Positions 55,009 through 62,897 of a DNA stretch of 64,000 nucleotides are shown here, piece after piece. Both the position numbers and the translations under genes were made by a program. The notes under the pieces were generated by a model. It ran no database searches, had not been told where the DNA came from, and saw only the letters and a program-made list of their open reading frames with translations. The stretch's first letter is position 1, and the number at the start of each line of letters is the position of its first letter. Location: contig NZ_JAAAHS010000001.1 in assembly GCF_009908195.1 (NCBI RefSeq), forward strand, positions 35,050 through 99,049, given 5' to 3'. The DNA is from Streptomyces boluensis (lineage in GTDB: Bacteria > Actinomycetota > Actinomycetes > Streptomycetales > Streptomycetaceae).

Positions 55009-55086
55009 TTACTTCTTCCTCGTAGTGATGAAGGCGGCGAAGACGGTCGCGGTTGCGGTGATAGCCGCGGCGAGGACGATCTCCAC
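55009..55086 (-). CDS. Tiny hydrophobic membrane peptide, 25 aa
   Basis: GTG-started frame with GGGAGGG five bases upstream. The peptide starts VEIVLAAAITATATVF, a single Ala/Ile/Thr-rich membrane helix, and ends in a basic TTRKK tail. It is followed at once by a strong hairpin. The layout (good ribosome site, one helix, basic end, terminator) resembles small membrane peptides or type I toxins. Confidence 0.5.
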   Translation of the reverse strand: MEIVLAAAITATATVFAAFITTRKK

Positions 55087-55216
55087 TCCTTCCCTCCTTC
55101 CGTTGCAGGTGGCCTGGCCCCACTGGCCACTTTGGCGTCACAGGAGGAGGGAGTGGGGATCGTCGAAAAATCTGCATCCCACAGGGGACGCTGCCCACCC
55201 TCCCTAGGGTGAGCCC

Positions 55217-56206
55217 ATGGGAACGAAGAAGCCTCCCGAGGCTCTGCTCGAATTGCTACCTGCGGTTCACACGGCGCTCGAGCGGCACGGCGTAGGAGCT
55301 GGCGGCTACACGGAGGAACGCCTCCGCCGTGACCGGATGGATCAGCTGATCCCGCTACCCGGTCGAGGCGGGGTGACCGACGAAGAAGCCGAACAGGCCA
55401 TGTTCCTCGCTGCGTTGGCCCGCTCGAAGACTGGACATCTATGCCCCGGGGTCCGCTGGTATCTGCTCGCGCTGAGTCCGGAGCCGCAGGCTGCCGAGGA
55501 ACTTCGCGGCCAGCTCGAACAAGCACTTGACCGCATGGAAAAGCGTGGCTTCAAGATGCCGAAGCTGGCCACGAAGGGGGAGAAGAACGCCAGTGAACAT
55601 CTGGATGGGGACTGGCTCCAGGCCATGGAATCGATGCGGCAGTTCGTGGTCTCCCTCGCGTCGCACCTTGAGGAAGCGGACGAGAGTGTCGAGACGCTCC
55701 TGAGCGAACTGCTCCCTTCGGCCGAGCTGGATCCTCGACGCCGGTCATCAGCGGCGTCGTTGCGGGATGTTGGGAAGATCCTTTCGAGCGCATTCGGTCG
55801 GCCGATGAGCCAGGAGGAGATGGGCCGCATCTTCGAAACCCAGGCCAAAGCATGCAGCATGATGCTTCCTCTGGTTGATGCAGTGATCCCTCAGCAAGCG
55901 ATGCCGGCGTCTGCTGCCCGCATGACTGACCCTGCATACGTTCGTGGACTTCTCCGAAGCGCACGCGTCTCTGATCTTCGTGCTGCCACTCTGAAGTTCT
56001 ACTCGCCCGGCATCAACGGCCTTTCGGACCGTTACGAGTACGCAGATCAGCAGTGCAAGCCGGCCTCCGACGCCGACGCCTGGACGTTGTGCGCTCTGCT
56101 CGAGCCATCTCATTGGTCGATTTGGCAGCTCGCCGAGGGTGACAGCGAAGGCGCAATGAATCACATGCTTCAGCAGATCGAGCGATCCGATCTGAGTACG
56201 GGCTAG
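55217..56206 (+). CDS. Uncharacterised protein, 329 aa
   Basis: 329 residues, helix-rich and acidic, with no recognisable domain. Features are EEAEQAMFLAALARSKTGHLCPGVRWYLL near 56-84 and ADAWTLCALLEPSHWSIWQLAEGD near the C-terminus. A possible -10 TAGGGT ends about 8 bases before the ATG, suggesting a short or leaderless transcript. Confidence 0.7.
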   Translation: MGTKKPPEALLELLPAVHTALERHGVGAGGYTEERLRRDRMDQLIPLPGRGGVTDEEAEQAMFLAALARSKTGHLCPGVRWYLLALSPEPQAAEELRGQLEQALDRMEKRGFKMPKLATKGEKNASEHLDGDWLQAMESMRQFVVSLASHLEEADESVETLLSELLPSAELDPRRRSSAASLRDVGKILSSAFGRPMSQEEMGRIFETQAKACSMMLPLVDAVIPQQAMPASAARMTDPAYVRGLLRSARVSDLRAATLKFYSPGINGLSDRYEYADQQCKPASDADAWTLCALLEPSHWSIWQLAEGDSEGAMNHMLQQIERSDLSTG

Positions 56207-56509
56207 GGCAATCGACGAGACCCTACCGACGATCAATGCCGTCGCTGTCACCACTTTCAGAGCCCACCACGATGCTGGAGAAGCGGCTGCTTGCCTGTGC
56301 ACAGCCGACGCAGGAAACGGACAGAGCGACATCGTTCGATCTGCCCGACAGCCGGCTAAGGCAGAGCCCCCGGTACAGTCGCGCACCCAGTGCTCCGCCA
56401 GTGTCCTCATCTCTCAGTGCCAAGCTCCAAGCAGTCGGTCGAGGACCGCTACCGGCGACCTCGGGCACATGGCCCGACGAGGGATGCCTCCCCGCGCACG
56501 ATCGCCCAG
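56207..56509. other. Gap between convergent genes
   Basis: About 300 bases with no supported gene or strong hairpin. Confidence 0.5.
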
Positions 56510-56977
56510 TCAGTCGTCCAACAGATCCCGCAGATGGGTTCTGACAGGATGGTCCCCCTCGTCCGTGGTGCAGACCAGGCTGATGACTGCTCCGAGGGGA
56601 TAGCGGCCCTTGTCGCTGCCCTGGCCCGAGCGGACCAGGTACGGGCTGTCCGTGACGACGCCCAGCTCGGAGGCGAACAGTTCCGGCAGTTCGTCGGTGC
56701 CGGGCTCCCATGGATCGAAGCCCCACATCACGCCTGCGCGCGCCCGCCGTACGGTCTCACCGGCGTACCACACCGCGCCCTGGATGAACGCGCTGCCGCG
56801 CTCGGCAAGGATCTGTTCCTCGCCCGCGAAGCGCTTCCGGACAAGCTCCTCGAGCGTGTCCAGCGACGGCGGGCTGAAGTCCCACGCTCCTGGCGCACCG
56901 GTCTCGCCCACCCACTCCCCGAACGCTGTGGCTCGCTCGTCCAGCCACCCCTCCAGTTGCTCCATCGGTTCACTCAT
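56510..56977 (-). CDS. Uncharacterised acidic protein, possible immunity-type partner
   Basis: 155 residues, Trp- and Glu-rich (MSEPMEQLEGWLDERATAFGE start; VRRARAGVMWGFDPWEPGTDEL near 90). It is divergent from the surface protein. Immunity proteins of secreted toxins are often small, acidic and adjacent, but I cannot assign a known family. Confidence 0.6.
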   Translation of the reverse strand: MSEPMEQLEGWLDERATAFGEWVGETGAPGAWDFSPPSLDTLEELVRKRFAGEEQILAERGSAFIQGAVWYAGETVRRARAGVMWGFDPWEPGTDELPELFASELGVVTDSPYLVRSGQGSDKGRYPLGAVISLVCTTDEGDHPVRTHLRDLLDD

Positions 56978-57191
56978 ACGCGACACCCTACGAGGGCGAC
57001 ATGTGTCCACACGAACCTCTTCGAAGCTAAAGGCAGTTGACGGCAAGACACCATCAAATCCCTTTAGTGGCAAGCCACTTAGACGCTTAGGCTGAGACCC
57101 TGCCGGGCGCGTGCAACGGGGGCCCACCAGCACCGGCAGTACGAACCCGTGACCCTCAACTGCCCCCATCAGAACGAGGGACAACTGCATC

Positions 57192-59564
57192 GTGAGTCAT
57201 GTCATAGACACGACACCGCGACGTCGAGGGCGGCTGACCGCGCGCCTGGCGATGGCGTTCACAGCCGCGTGCGCGGTGACCTTGACCGGCTTGCCCGGCA
57301 TGCCTATCAGCGGAGCGCACGCCGACATCACCGGAGGCAAGCGCTGCGACAAGAAATGGCTCGGCAAGGAGACCAACGGCAACGGCCAGATCCCCGGCTC
57401 CGGGAACTTCAGCGAGCTGCCCGCCGGACTTGAGACCGGGTATGACTACGCGAATGCCAACGCCGCCTACGACGACCTGAAGGCGCCGACCCAGGCCCAG
57501 CTCAAGCAGGCAGGCAAGACGCAGGCCGACGTCGACAAGTGGGACAAGGCGTACAAGGCGTCAGGCAACCCCGGCGACAAGGCGATGGCGATCTACGCCC
57601 GCTACTACCGGCAGCTGACCAGCAATACGCATCCCACGCGGAAGTGGGGCGACTGGCTGACCGTCAAGTACATCGGCAACCAGGCCGTCAACGCCCGTGG
57701 CAGGGCCTTCGAGGCAAAGGTCGTCAAGGACTTCAACCTGGTCGGGCCCGACTGGTTGTGCCAGGTCAAGGTCACGGTCAAAGACCCCCAGACCGGCGAG
57801 AAGGTGGTCCGCGACTTCGATGCGTACAACCGTCGGACCAAGGAGTTCGCCGAGTTCAAGTCCAACGGCGCGCACCGGTCCGATCAGCATGCCGCCGAGC
57901 GCACCATCCTGCGCGACCCCAAGTACAGGAACCACCGCCTCACCTACGTCACCGGGATGACGACCGAGGACCCTACTAAGGGCGCCATCAAGGAACTGGA
58001 CGACGAGCTCAAGAAGGAGCGCGGTACCAGCCGCACTCAGGTACGGGCCCGTGAGCACCGCTCGACCGGCCGGGCTCAGATCGGGAAGCCGAACGTCTAC
58101 ACCAAGTACGACCCGATCATGAACCCCGACCCGCAGAAGGGCGGGCGCGGCCCGGTCAACAGCGCCGCTCGCAACTCGGGACCGACACCGAATGACGCGC
58201 GCCGCCAGCAGGAACTGGCCAACAAGTCCGGCACTCGTGGCGCGTTCCCCGGCGGACGGGGCCCCGGCGGCGTGGATTTCTCCACCCTGGAACTGCGCTA
58301 TGTAGGCAACCCGGTCAAGGGCAAGGGTGTCGACTACTCCTTCAAGGCCGACTACATGAAGGACCCCGACAAGACCCCGGGGTACGGCGGCAAGGCCAAG
58401 CTGCAGCTCGCCTCGGACGCGTTCTTCACCTGGCTCGCCCTGACCCCGGACAAGTTCTGGGTCAACCTCAACCCCGTCCAGCCCGACGTCGTCATGGACA
58501 AGACGTTCGCCAAGACTGATGCCGGCCGTGTCCTGCTCGAATCGGACCTGACACTCAAGCACGACTATGCCGACGCCATGAACCCCGACAAGTACGAGCG
58601 CGGGGAACGCTTCTGGCGAGCCGCGCCCCGTACGGCAGACGGCGCGCCCTGCCTTCCGGTCATCCGCCAGTGGATCACCCCTGAGCCCGCGAAGGTGCGG
58701 GAGCAGGACGGGGGCATCTACATCCTGGACGCGCCCCTGAAGGTCAACATGGAGGTGCCCTCCGGCCCGGACGAGCCTCCGGCCCGGTGCAAGATCACGG
58801 AAGCGCAGACCAAGCAGGCCGAAGCGCTCATCAAGTCGATGATCCTGCCCGAGCTGGAACGCCGCGTGAACAACGACCCCTCCTACGCCGATCTGCGCCG
58901 CGTCTACACCTCTCGCGTGGCCGCCGAGTGGGTCCGCCAGCAGGACAAGAACAAGGCCACCGACTTCCGCAAGATCATCAACAGCAACGATGTGAAGCGC
59001 TGGCCGCTCCGCGGGGCGAACAGGGACTGGGACAAGAAGACCGTCTTCGACAAGTACGTGAAGTCGTACAACGACGGCGACTACACCTTCGAGCGCGATT
59101 ACGGGGGCAAGGTCTGGATCCTGTCGATGGGTGGCGTCGACTTCTCCAAGTCTCCCAAGCGCAACATCTCCAAGGTCCAGTTCGGCCTGGAGCACCCGCA
59201 GTTGGACAAGACAACGCGGACCTCGGTGCGGGACGAGACCGCCCACCGCGACACCACCACCAGCTACATGGGCGGCAACAGCGCCGGCGACCTCGGCGAC
59301 GATCCCGCGCCGAGCCCCACTCCCACGCCGACGGACGAGCCCGACCCGACCCCGACGCCCACCCAGGAACCGACCGACAAGCCCACTCCCACGAAGGAGC
59401 CCGGAGACAAGCCCACTGCCGCTCCGACCAATCCTGACGGCGACCTCGCCGACACAGGTAACAGCACTCCGGTCGGACTGATCGCCGGCATCGCAGCCGC
59501 CCTGGCCGCAGCAGGAGCCGCCCTCACTTGGTGGATCCGACGCCGCAACGGGCAACACAGCTAG
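57192..59564 (+). CDS. Sortase-anchored secreted protein with a restriction-endonuclease-like core
   Basis: 790 residues. A signal peptide (about 1-42: basic start RRRGRL, hydrophobic MAFTAACAVTLTGL) precedes a mature chain. Around 175-235 is RAFEAKVVKDF...DFDAYNRRTKEFAEFKSNGAHR, resembling a PD-(D/E)xK nuclease motif (D then ExK). The end has Thr/Pro repeats, an LADTG sortase motif, a hydrophobic helix and the basic RRRNGQHS tail, i.e. class E sortase attachment. It may be a surface nuclease/toxin; the rest of the chain is unassigned. Confidence 0.75.
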   Translation: MSHVIDTTPRRRGRLTARLAMAFTAACAVTLTGLPGMPISGAHADITGGKRCDKKWLGKETNGNGQIPGSGNFSELPAGLETGYDYANANAAYDDLKAPTQAQLKQAGKTQADVDKWDKAYKASGNPGDKAMAIYARYYRQLTSNTHPTRKWGDWLTVKYIGNQAVNARGRAFEAKVVKDFNLVGPDWLCQVKVTVKDPQTGEKVVRDFDAYNRRTKEFAEFKSNGAHRSDQHAAERTILRDPKYRNHRLTYVTGMTTEDPTKGAIKELDDELKKERGTSRTQVRAREHRSTGRAQIGKPNVYTKYDPIMNPDPQKGGRGPVNSAARNSGPTPNDARRQQELANKSGTRGAFPGGRGPGGVDFSTLELRYVGNPVKGKGVDYSFKADYMKDPDKTPGYGGKAKLQLASDAFFTWLALTPDKFWVNLNPVQPDVVMDKTFAKTDAGRVLLESDLTLKHDYADAMNPDKYERGERFWRAAPRTADGAPCLPVIRQWITPEPAKVREQDGGIYILDAPLKVNMEVPSGPDEPPARCKITEAQTKQAEALIKSMILPELERRVNNDPSYADLRRVYTSRVAAEWVRQQDKNKATDFRKIINSNDVKRWPLRGANRDWDKKTVFDKYVKSYNDGDYTFERDYGGKVWILSMGGVDFSKSPKRNISKVQFGLEHPQLDKTTRTSVRDETAHRDTTTSYMGGNSAGDLGDDPAPSPTPTPTDEPDPTPTPTQEPTDKPTPTKEPGDKPTAAPTNPDGDLADTGNSTPVGLIAGIAAALAAAGAALTWWIRRRNGQHS

Positions 59565-59688
59565 ACCGGCTGGTCACCGCCGTCGCGCCTTCCGGCACGG
59601 CGGCGGTACGAGGGCGGGCCGCTTCCTCAGCAAATGTGCTGAGGCAATCCCGGTACACGTGGCTCCCTGCCACCGAGCAGCCGCCGGT

Positions 59689-59723
59689 CTGGGAGAAATC
59701 TGGGAGATGACCTTCTCCCAGAG
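59689..59723. promoter_or_regulatory. Candidate integrase arm sites, right end of element 2
   Basis: CTGGGAG at 59689 and 59700 are 11 bp apart, followed by an inverted TTCTCCCAGAG at 59713-59723. About 110 bp inside the diverged att copy, mirroring the right end of element 1. Confidence 0.65.
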
Positions 59724-59815
59724 ACCCACCGAAGCCACTCCAGGCCACCCCACACCAAGCGCCTGAGCAGGAAAGATCCCGATCCAACCTGTTAACGATC
59801 ACGCTCGGCCCTCAG

Positions 59816-59861
59816 TCGGGACGAAGAGGCCGTGGGTTCAAATCCCCGCCAGCCTGACAGC
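59816..59861 (+). repeat. Diverged third att copy
   Basis: Matches the 46-bp att core over 45 positions with three substitutions and one inserted C. It retains the GGGTTCAAATCC T-arm. The mismatches sit mainly in the tRNA 3' part. Confidence 0.8.
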
Positions 59862-59874
59862 TGGAACAGCAAAT

Positions 59875-59908
59875 CAGGCCCGGTACTGAGGATTCAGTAC
59901 CGGGCCCG
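59875..59908. terminator. Hairpin after the third att copy (copy 3)
   Basis: 15-base stem with one mismatch, closely similar in sequence to copy 1 (CAGGCCCGGT core). It may be the original tRNA terminator. Confidence 0.75.
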
Positions 59909-60052
59909 ATGTGCGTTGGGGGGCCATTTCGGGAGGCGGCTTCGGGCCGTGGCGGGATCGTGGACCGGGGGCATCGACCGCCTGGCCGAGGCTCTCCTTC
60001 ATGGGGTCTCGGCCAGGGCGTGGCGGATGCGGGCCGGGGCAGTGGGGCGGGT

Positions 60053-60949
60053 TCAGCGCAAGGTGAGTGGGGTTTCCGAGCCGACGCGGTCCAGTTTTTC
60101 CGGGTTGCGGACGTAGTACAGGCCGGTGATGCGGGCGTTCTCCACGCGGGCTGCCATGACGCCGTCGATCTCGCCGTCGAGGTGGAAGACGAAGCCCATG
60201 CTGCCGTTGACCACGGCCGGGCCGAGGGTGATCGTGGCGTTGGTCCTGCCGATGCCGCCGGCCAGGAAGCGGACCACCTTCTCGGCGCCGATGAGTGGCC
60301 GCAGCGCTGCCTGTTTGATGCCTCCGCCGTCGCTGACGACGACGACGTCGGGCGCGAGCACGTCGAGCAGTCCCTGGAAGTCCCTGGTTTCCAGGGCCCG
60401 TTGGAACGATTCCAGTGCCGCCCGGGTCTCGCGCACGGAGACCACCTGGCGGGGGCGGCGGGCGTCGACGTGTTTGCGGGCGCGGTGCGAGATCTGGCGG
60501 ACGGCCGCAGCGCTCTTGCCGACGGCGGCCGCGATCTCGTCGTACTCGACCTCGAAGACCTCGCGCAGCACGAAGACGGCGCGCTCGGTCGGCGACAGTG
60601 TCTCCAGGACCAGCATGAGCGCCATCGACACGCTCTCGGCGAGCTCGACGTCCTCCGCCACGTCCGGCGTGGTGAGCAGCGGCTCGGGCAGCCAGGGGCC
60701 GACGTACGCCTCCTTGCGGCGCTTCATGGTGCGCAGCCGGTTGAGCGACTGCCGGGTCGTGATCCGGACCAGGTAGGCGCGCTGGTCGCGCACCTGGTCC
60801 AGGTCGACCTTGATCCATCGCAGCCAGGTCTCCTGGAGAACGTCCTCTGCGTCGGCCGCCGATCCGAGCATCTCGTAGGCGACGGTGAAGAGCAGGTTGC
60901 GGTGGGCGACGAACGTCTCGGTCGCCGCGTTCGTGGCACGGTCGGGCAT
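60053..60949 (-). CDS. ECF41-type RNA polymerase sigma factor (SigJ-like)
   Basis: 298 residues: sigma region 2 (about 15-85, EMLGSAADAEDVLQETWLRW), region 4 (about 115-170), and a C-terminal SnoaL-like extension (about 185-290) ending GLYYVRNPEKLDRV. ECF41 factors use this extension instead of an anti-sigma factor to control activity. It is downstream of an oxidoreductase and DoxX gene, the usual ECF41 genomic partners. Confidence 0.93.
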   Translation of the reverse strand: MPDRATNAATETFVAHRNLLFTVAYEMLGSAADAEDVLQETWLRWIKVDLDQVRDQRAYLVRITTRQSLNRLRTMKRRKEAYVGPWLPEPLLTTPDVAEDVELAESVSMALMLVLETLSPTERAVFVLREVFEVEYDEIAAAVGKSAAAVRQISHRARKHVDARRPRQVVSVRETRAALESFQRALETRDFQGLLDVLAPDVVVVSDGGGIKQAALRPLIGAEKVVRFLAGGIGRTNATITLGPAVVNGSMGFVFHLDGEIDGVMAARVENARITGLYYVRNPEKLDRVGSETPLTLR

Positions 60950-61016
60950 GTCTCGGTCCCTCGTTCGTCGGTATCCGTCTCGCCCCGGCCCACCTGTCGG
61001 GGCGGCATGTCCTTGC

Positions 61017-61400
61017 TCAGCTGGTGAAGGGCTCCAGGGCGAAGCGGCCCCACGCGATGAAGGCGGCGAGCGCGAGATAGACCGCGTTCAGCACCACCAG
61101 GTTGTACTGACCGAAGCGGCCATGCGTGATCATCGCGCCGATCATGAGCAGGATCCAGCACACAGCGGTGACCGGCACTATGACCGGTGCGATGTCGAGT
61201 ACGGCCGGGAGGATCAGGCCGGCCGCCGCCAGGATCTCCAGGAACCCGAGCGTCTTGACGAAGCCGGCGCCGGCGTCCCGGGTCCATCTCCCACCCTCGT
61301 GCGCGGCCAGTTTCTCCTTGGGTACGAAGGCCTTGGTGATGCCGCCGACCAGGGCGACCGCGGCCAGCAGTCCCGTCGCGATCCAGAGAGCGAGGTTCAT
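61017..61400 (-). CDS. DoxX family membrane protein
   Basis: 127 residues with four helices (about 2-20, 48-66, 70-90, 98-118). DoxX members are quinone/oxidative-stress related membrane proteins. ATG at 61400. In the same transcription direction between the oxidoreductase and the sigma factor, so probably co-regulated. Confidence 0.88.
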   Translation of the reverse strand: MNLALWIATGLLAAVALVGGITKAFVPKEKLAAHEGGRWTRDAGAGFVKTLGFLEILAAAGLILPAVLDIAPVIVPVTAVCWILLMIGAMITHGRFGQYNLVVLNAVYLALAAFIAWGRFALEPFTS

Positions 61401-61419
61401 GGGGGCTTTCTCTTTCCTT

Positions 61420-61455
61420 GTGTCGTTGTGTCGTTGTGTCGTTGTGTCGGTGCTG
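61420..61455. repeat. Short tandem repeat
   Basis: TTGTGTCG repeated about four times between the DoxX and oxidoreductase genes. Confidence 0.8.
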
Positions 61456-61492
61456 AGGTGGTGGTTCAGCGGTGCTGGTTCAGCGGAGTGGT

Positions 61493-62680
61493 TCAGCGGT
61501 GGAGGGCGGTCTCGTTCTGCTTGGCCCGTAGCAGCTGTTGGCGCTTGTCGTCCTTGAAACCCCAGGTGAACGAGCCGGGCTTGCGCGCCTCGTCCACCAG
61601 TTCCTTGACGACGCCCCGGCAAGCGCGCTCCTTGATGCCCGCGGCCAGGCGCCCGCCGATGGAGTACTTGTTCGCGGTGTCGTCCTTGGCCGCGATCTGC
61701 ACGGTGGCGGCGCGGCGGCCCAGAGCGATGCACTGGCCGAAGTAGCCGACGCTGATGGCCTCGGGCCGCGTCCCCGCGATCCGGGCGAGCACCGTGTCGG
61801 CGGCGTGTGCTCCCAGCGGACGAGCGGTCTGGCAGCTCATGCGCAGCGGCAGGTCCGACGGCGCCGCCGAATCCCCGGCCGCGACGATGCGTACGTCGTC
61901 CGTGCTCGTCAGCGTCTCGTCGGTGAGCAGGCGGCCCAAGGTGTCGGTGCTCAGCCCGCTGCGCGTGGCCAGGTCCGGCACGCTGAACCCGGCGGTCCAG
62001 ATGGTCACCGCGCTCGGCAGCGTGCGGTCGTCACCGAGGCGTACGGCGTCGCTGGTCACCGCTGTCACCTTCGTACCGGAGCCTTCGAGCACCGTCACGC
62101 CGAGCTTGGCCAGCCGCTTGGCGACCGAGCGGCGAACCCGCGGATGCAGATACGGACCGAGCAACCCGCCGCACACCAGGGTCACTTGGCGGCCCAGCTC
62201 GGCCAGCTCGGCGGCGGTCTCGATGCCGGTCGAACCCGCTCCGACCACCGTCACAGCGGCCGTCGCGGGCGCGGCGTCGAGGACCGGCCGCAGCCGCTGG
62301 GTCTCCTCCAGGGTGGCGATCGGGTACGCGAACTCGGCGGCGCCGGGGACGTCCGGGTCGGCGCTGCCGCTGCCCACCGCGTAGATCAGGTAGTCGTAGC
62401 CGACCGTGCCGCCGCTCGCCAACATCACGGTTCGCGCGGGGGCGTCGATCCGTGCCGCGGTGTCGACCACCAGCTCGACGCGCTCGCCCAGGACCTCCCG
62501 GTAGTCGACGACCGCCGCGTGGGACCCGCCGACCACCTGGTGGAGGCGGACCCTCTCGACGAAGGCCGGACGCGGGTTGATCAGCGTCACTGTCACGTCG
62601 TCGCGCTGCGTCAGACGGTTGGCCGCGAGGACGCCCGCGTACCCGCCGCCGATCACGACCACATCGGTGTTCCCAGTCAC
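61493..62680 (-). CDS. FAD-dependent NAD(P)H oxidoreductase (NDH-2-like)
   Basis: 395 residues: an FAD-binding GGGYAGVLAANRL near the start, a second nucleotide motif VVGAGSTGIETAAELAELG near 150 and VAAGDSA near 285 contacting FAD. Similar to type II NADH dehydrogenases and ferredoxin reductases. GTG at 62680 follows GAAGGAGA. A near-consensus ECF41 promoter is upstream, so the downstream sigma factor probably controls it. Confidence 0.9.
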   Translation of the reverse strand: MTGNTDVVVIGGGYAGVLAANRLTQRDDVTVTLINPRPAFVERVRLHQVVGGSHAAVVDYREVLGERVELVVDTAARIDAPARTVMLASGGTVGYDYLIYAVGSGSADPDVPGAAEFAYPIATLEETQRLRPVLDAAPATAAVTVVGAGSTGIETAAELAELGRQVTLVCGGLLGPYLHPRVRRSVAKRLAKLGVTVLEGSGTKVTAVTSDAVRLGDDRTLPSAVTIWTAGFSVPDLATRSGLSTDTLGRLLTDETLTSTDDVRIVAAGDSAAPSDLPLRMSCQTARPLGAHAADTVLARIAGTRPEAISVGYFGQCIALGRRAATVQIAAKDDTANKYSIGGRLAAGIKERACRGVVKELVDEARKPGSFTWGFKDDKRQQLLRAKQNETALHR

Positions 62681-62714
62681 GGTGTCTCCTTCGTTTCGAG
62701 GGGTTCGGGCACAG

Positions 62715-62741
62715 GACACCGCTCGTCCGGCACGTGTGACA
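62715..62741 (-). promoter_or_regulatory. Candidate ECF41 promoter
   Basis: Reading the minus strand, TGTCACA (62741-62735), a 16-base spacer and TGTC (62718-62715). The published ECF41 consensus is TGTCACA-N16-CGTC, so one base differs. It lies 35 bp before the oxidoreductase GTG. Confidence 0.75.
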
Positions 62742-62854
62742 GGTTGTGAGGCAGGTCACTTTGCGAGGGGGTAGGTGCGCGGAGTCAGTGGTGGCGACTG
62801 GGATGTCCGCGTTCTGCGCCGGTAGGGCGCCGGGAGGTGATCGCGCTGCGGCTC

Positions 62855-62897
62855 GTCAGGCGGCGGCTTGTCAGGCGGCGGCTTGTCAGGCTGCTGG
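62855..62897. repeat. 15-bp tandem repeat at the end of the GlxA gene
   Basis: GTCAGGCGGCGGCTT occurs twice in direct tandem (62855-62869 and 62870-62884) followed by a partial third unit that contains the stop of the regulator gene. Confidence 0.85.

Larger units (their letters stand above)
54680..59861. mobile_element. Element 2: small integrase-less element in tandem, about 5.2 kb
   Basis: Bounded on the left by the middle att core and on the right by a diverged att-like copy. Contains two unknown genes, a tiny peptide, a surface protein and a small gene, but no integrase or relaxase. Such cis-mobilizable elements depend on a related integrase acting in trans. Confidence 0.7.
59565..60052. 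other. Right-end junction of element 2
   Basis: About 490 bases with no gene. It contains the arm-site pair (59689-59723), the diverged att copy (59816-59861), and hairpin copy 3 (59875-59908), then the 3' end of the sigma gene. Confidence 0.7.
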
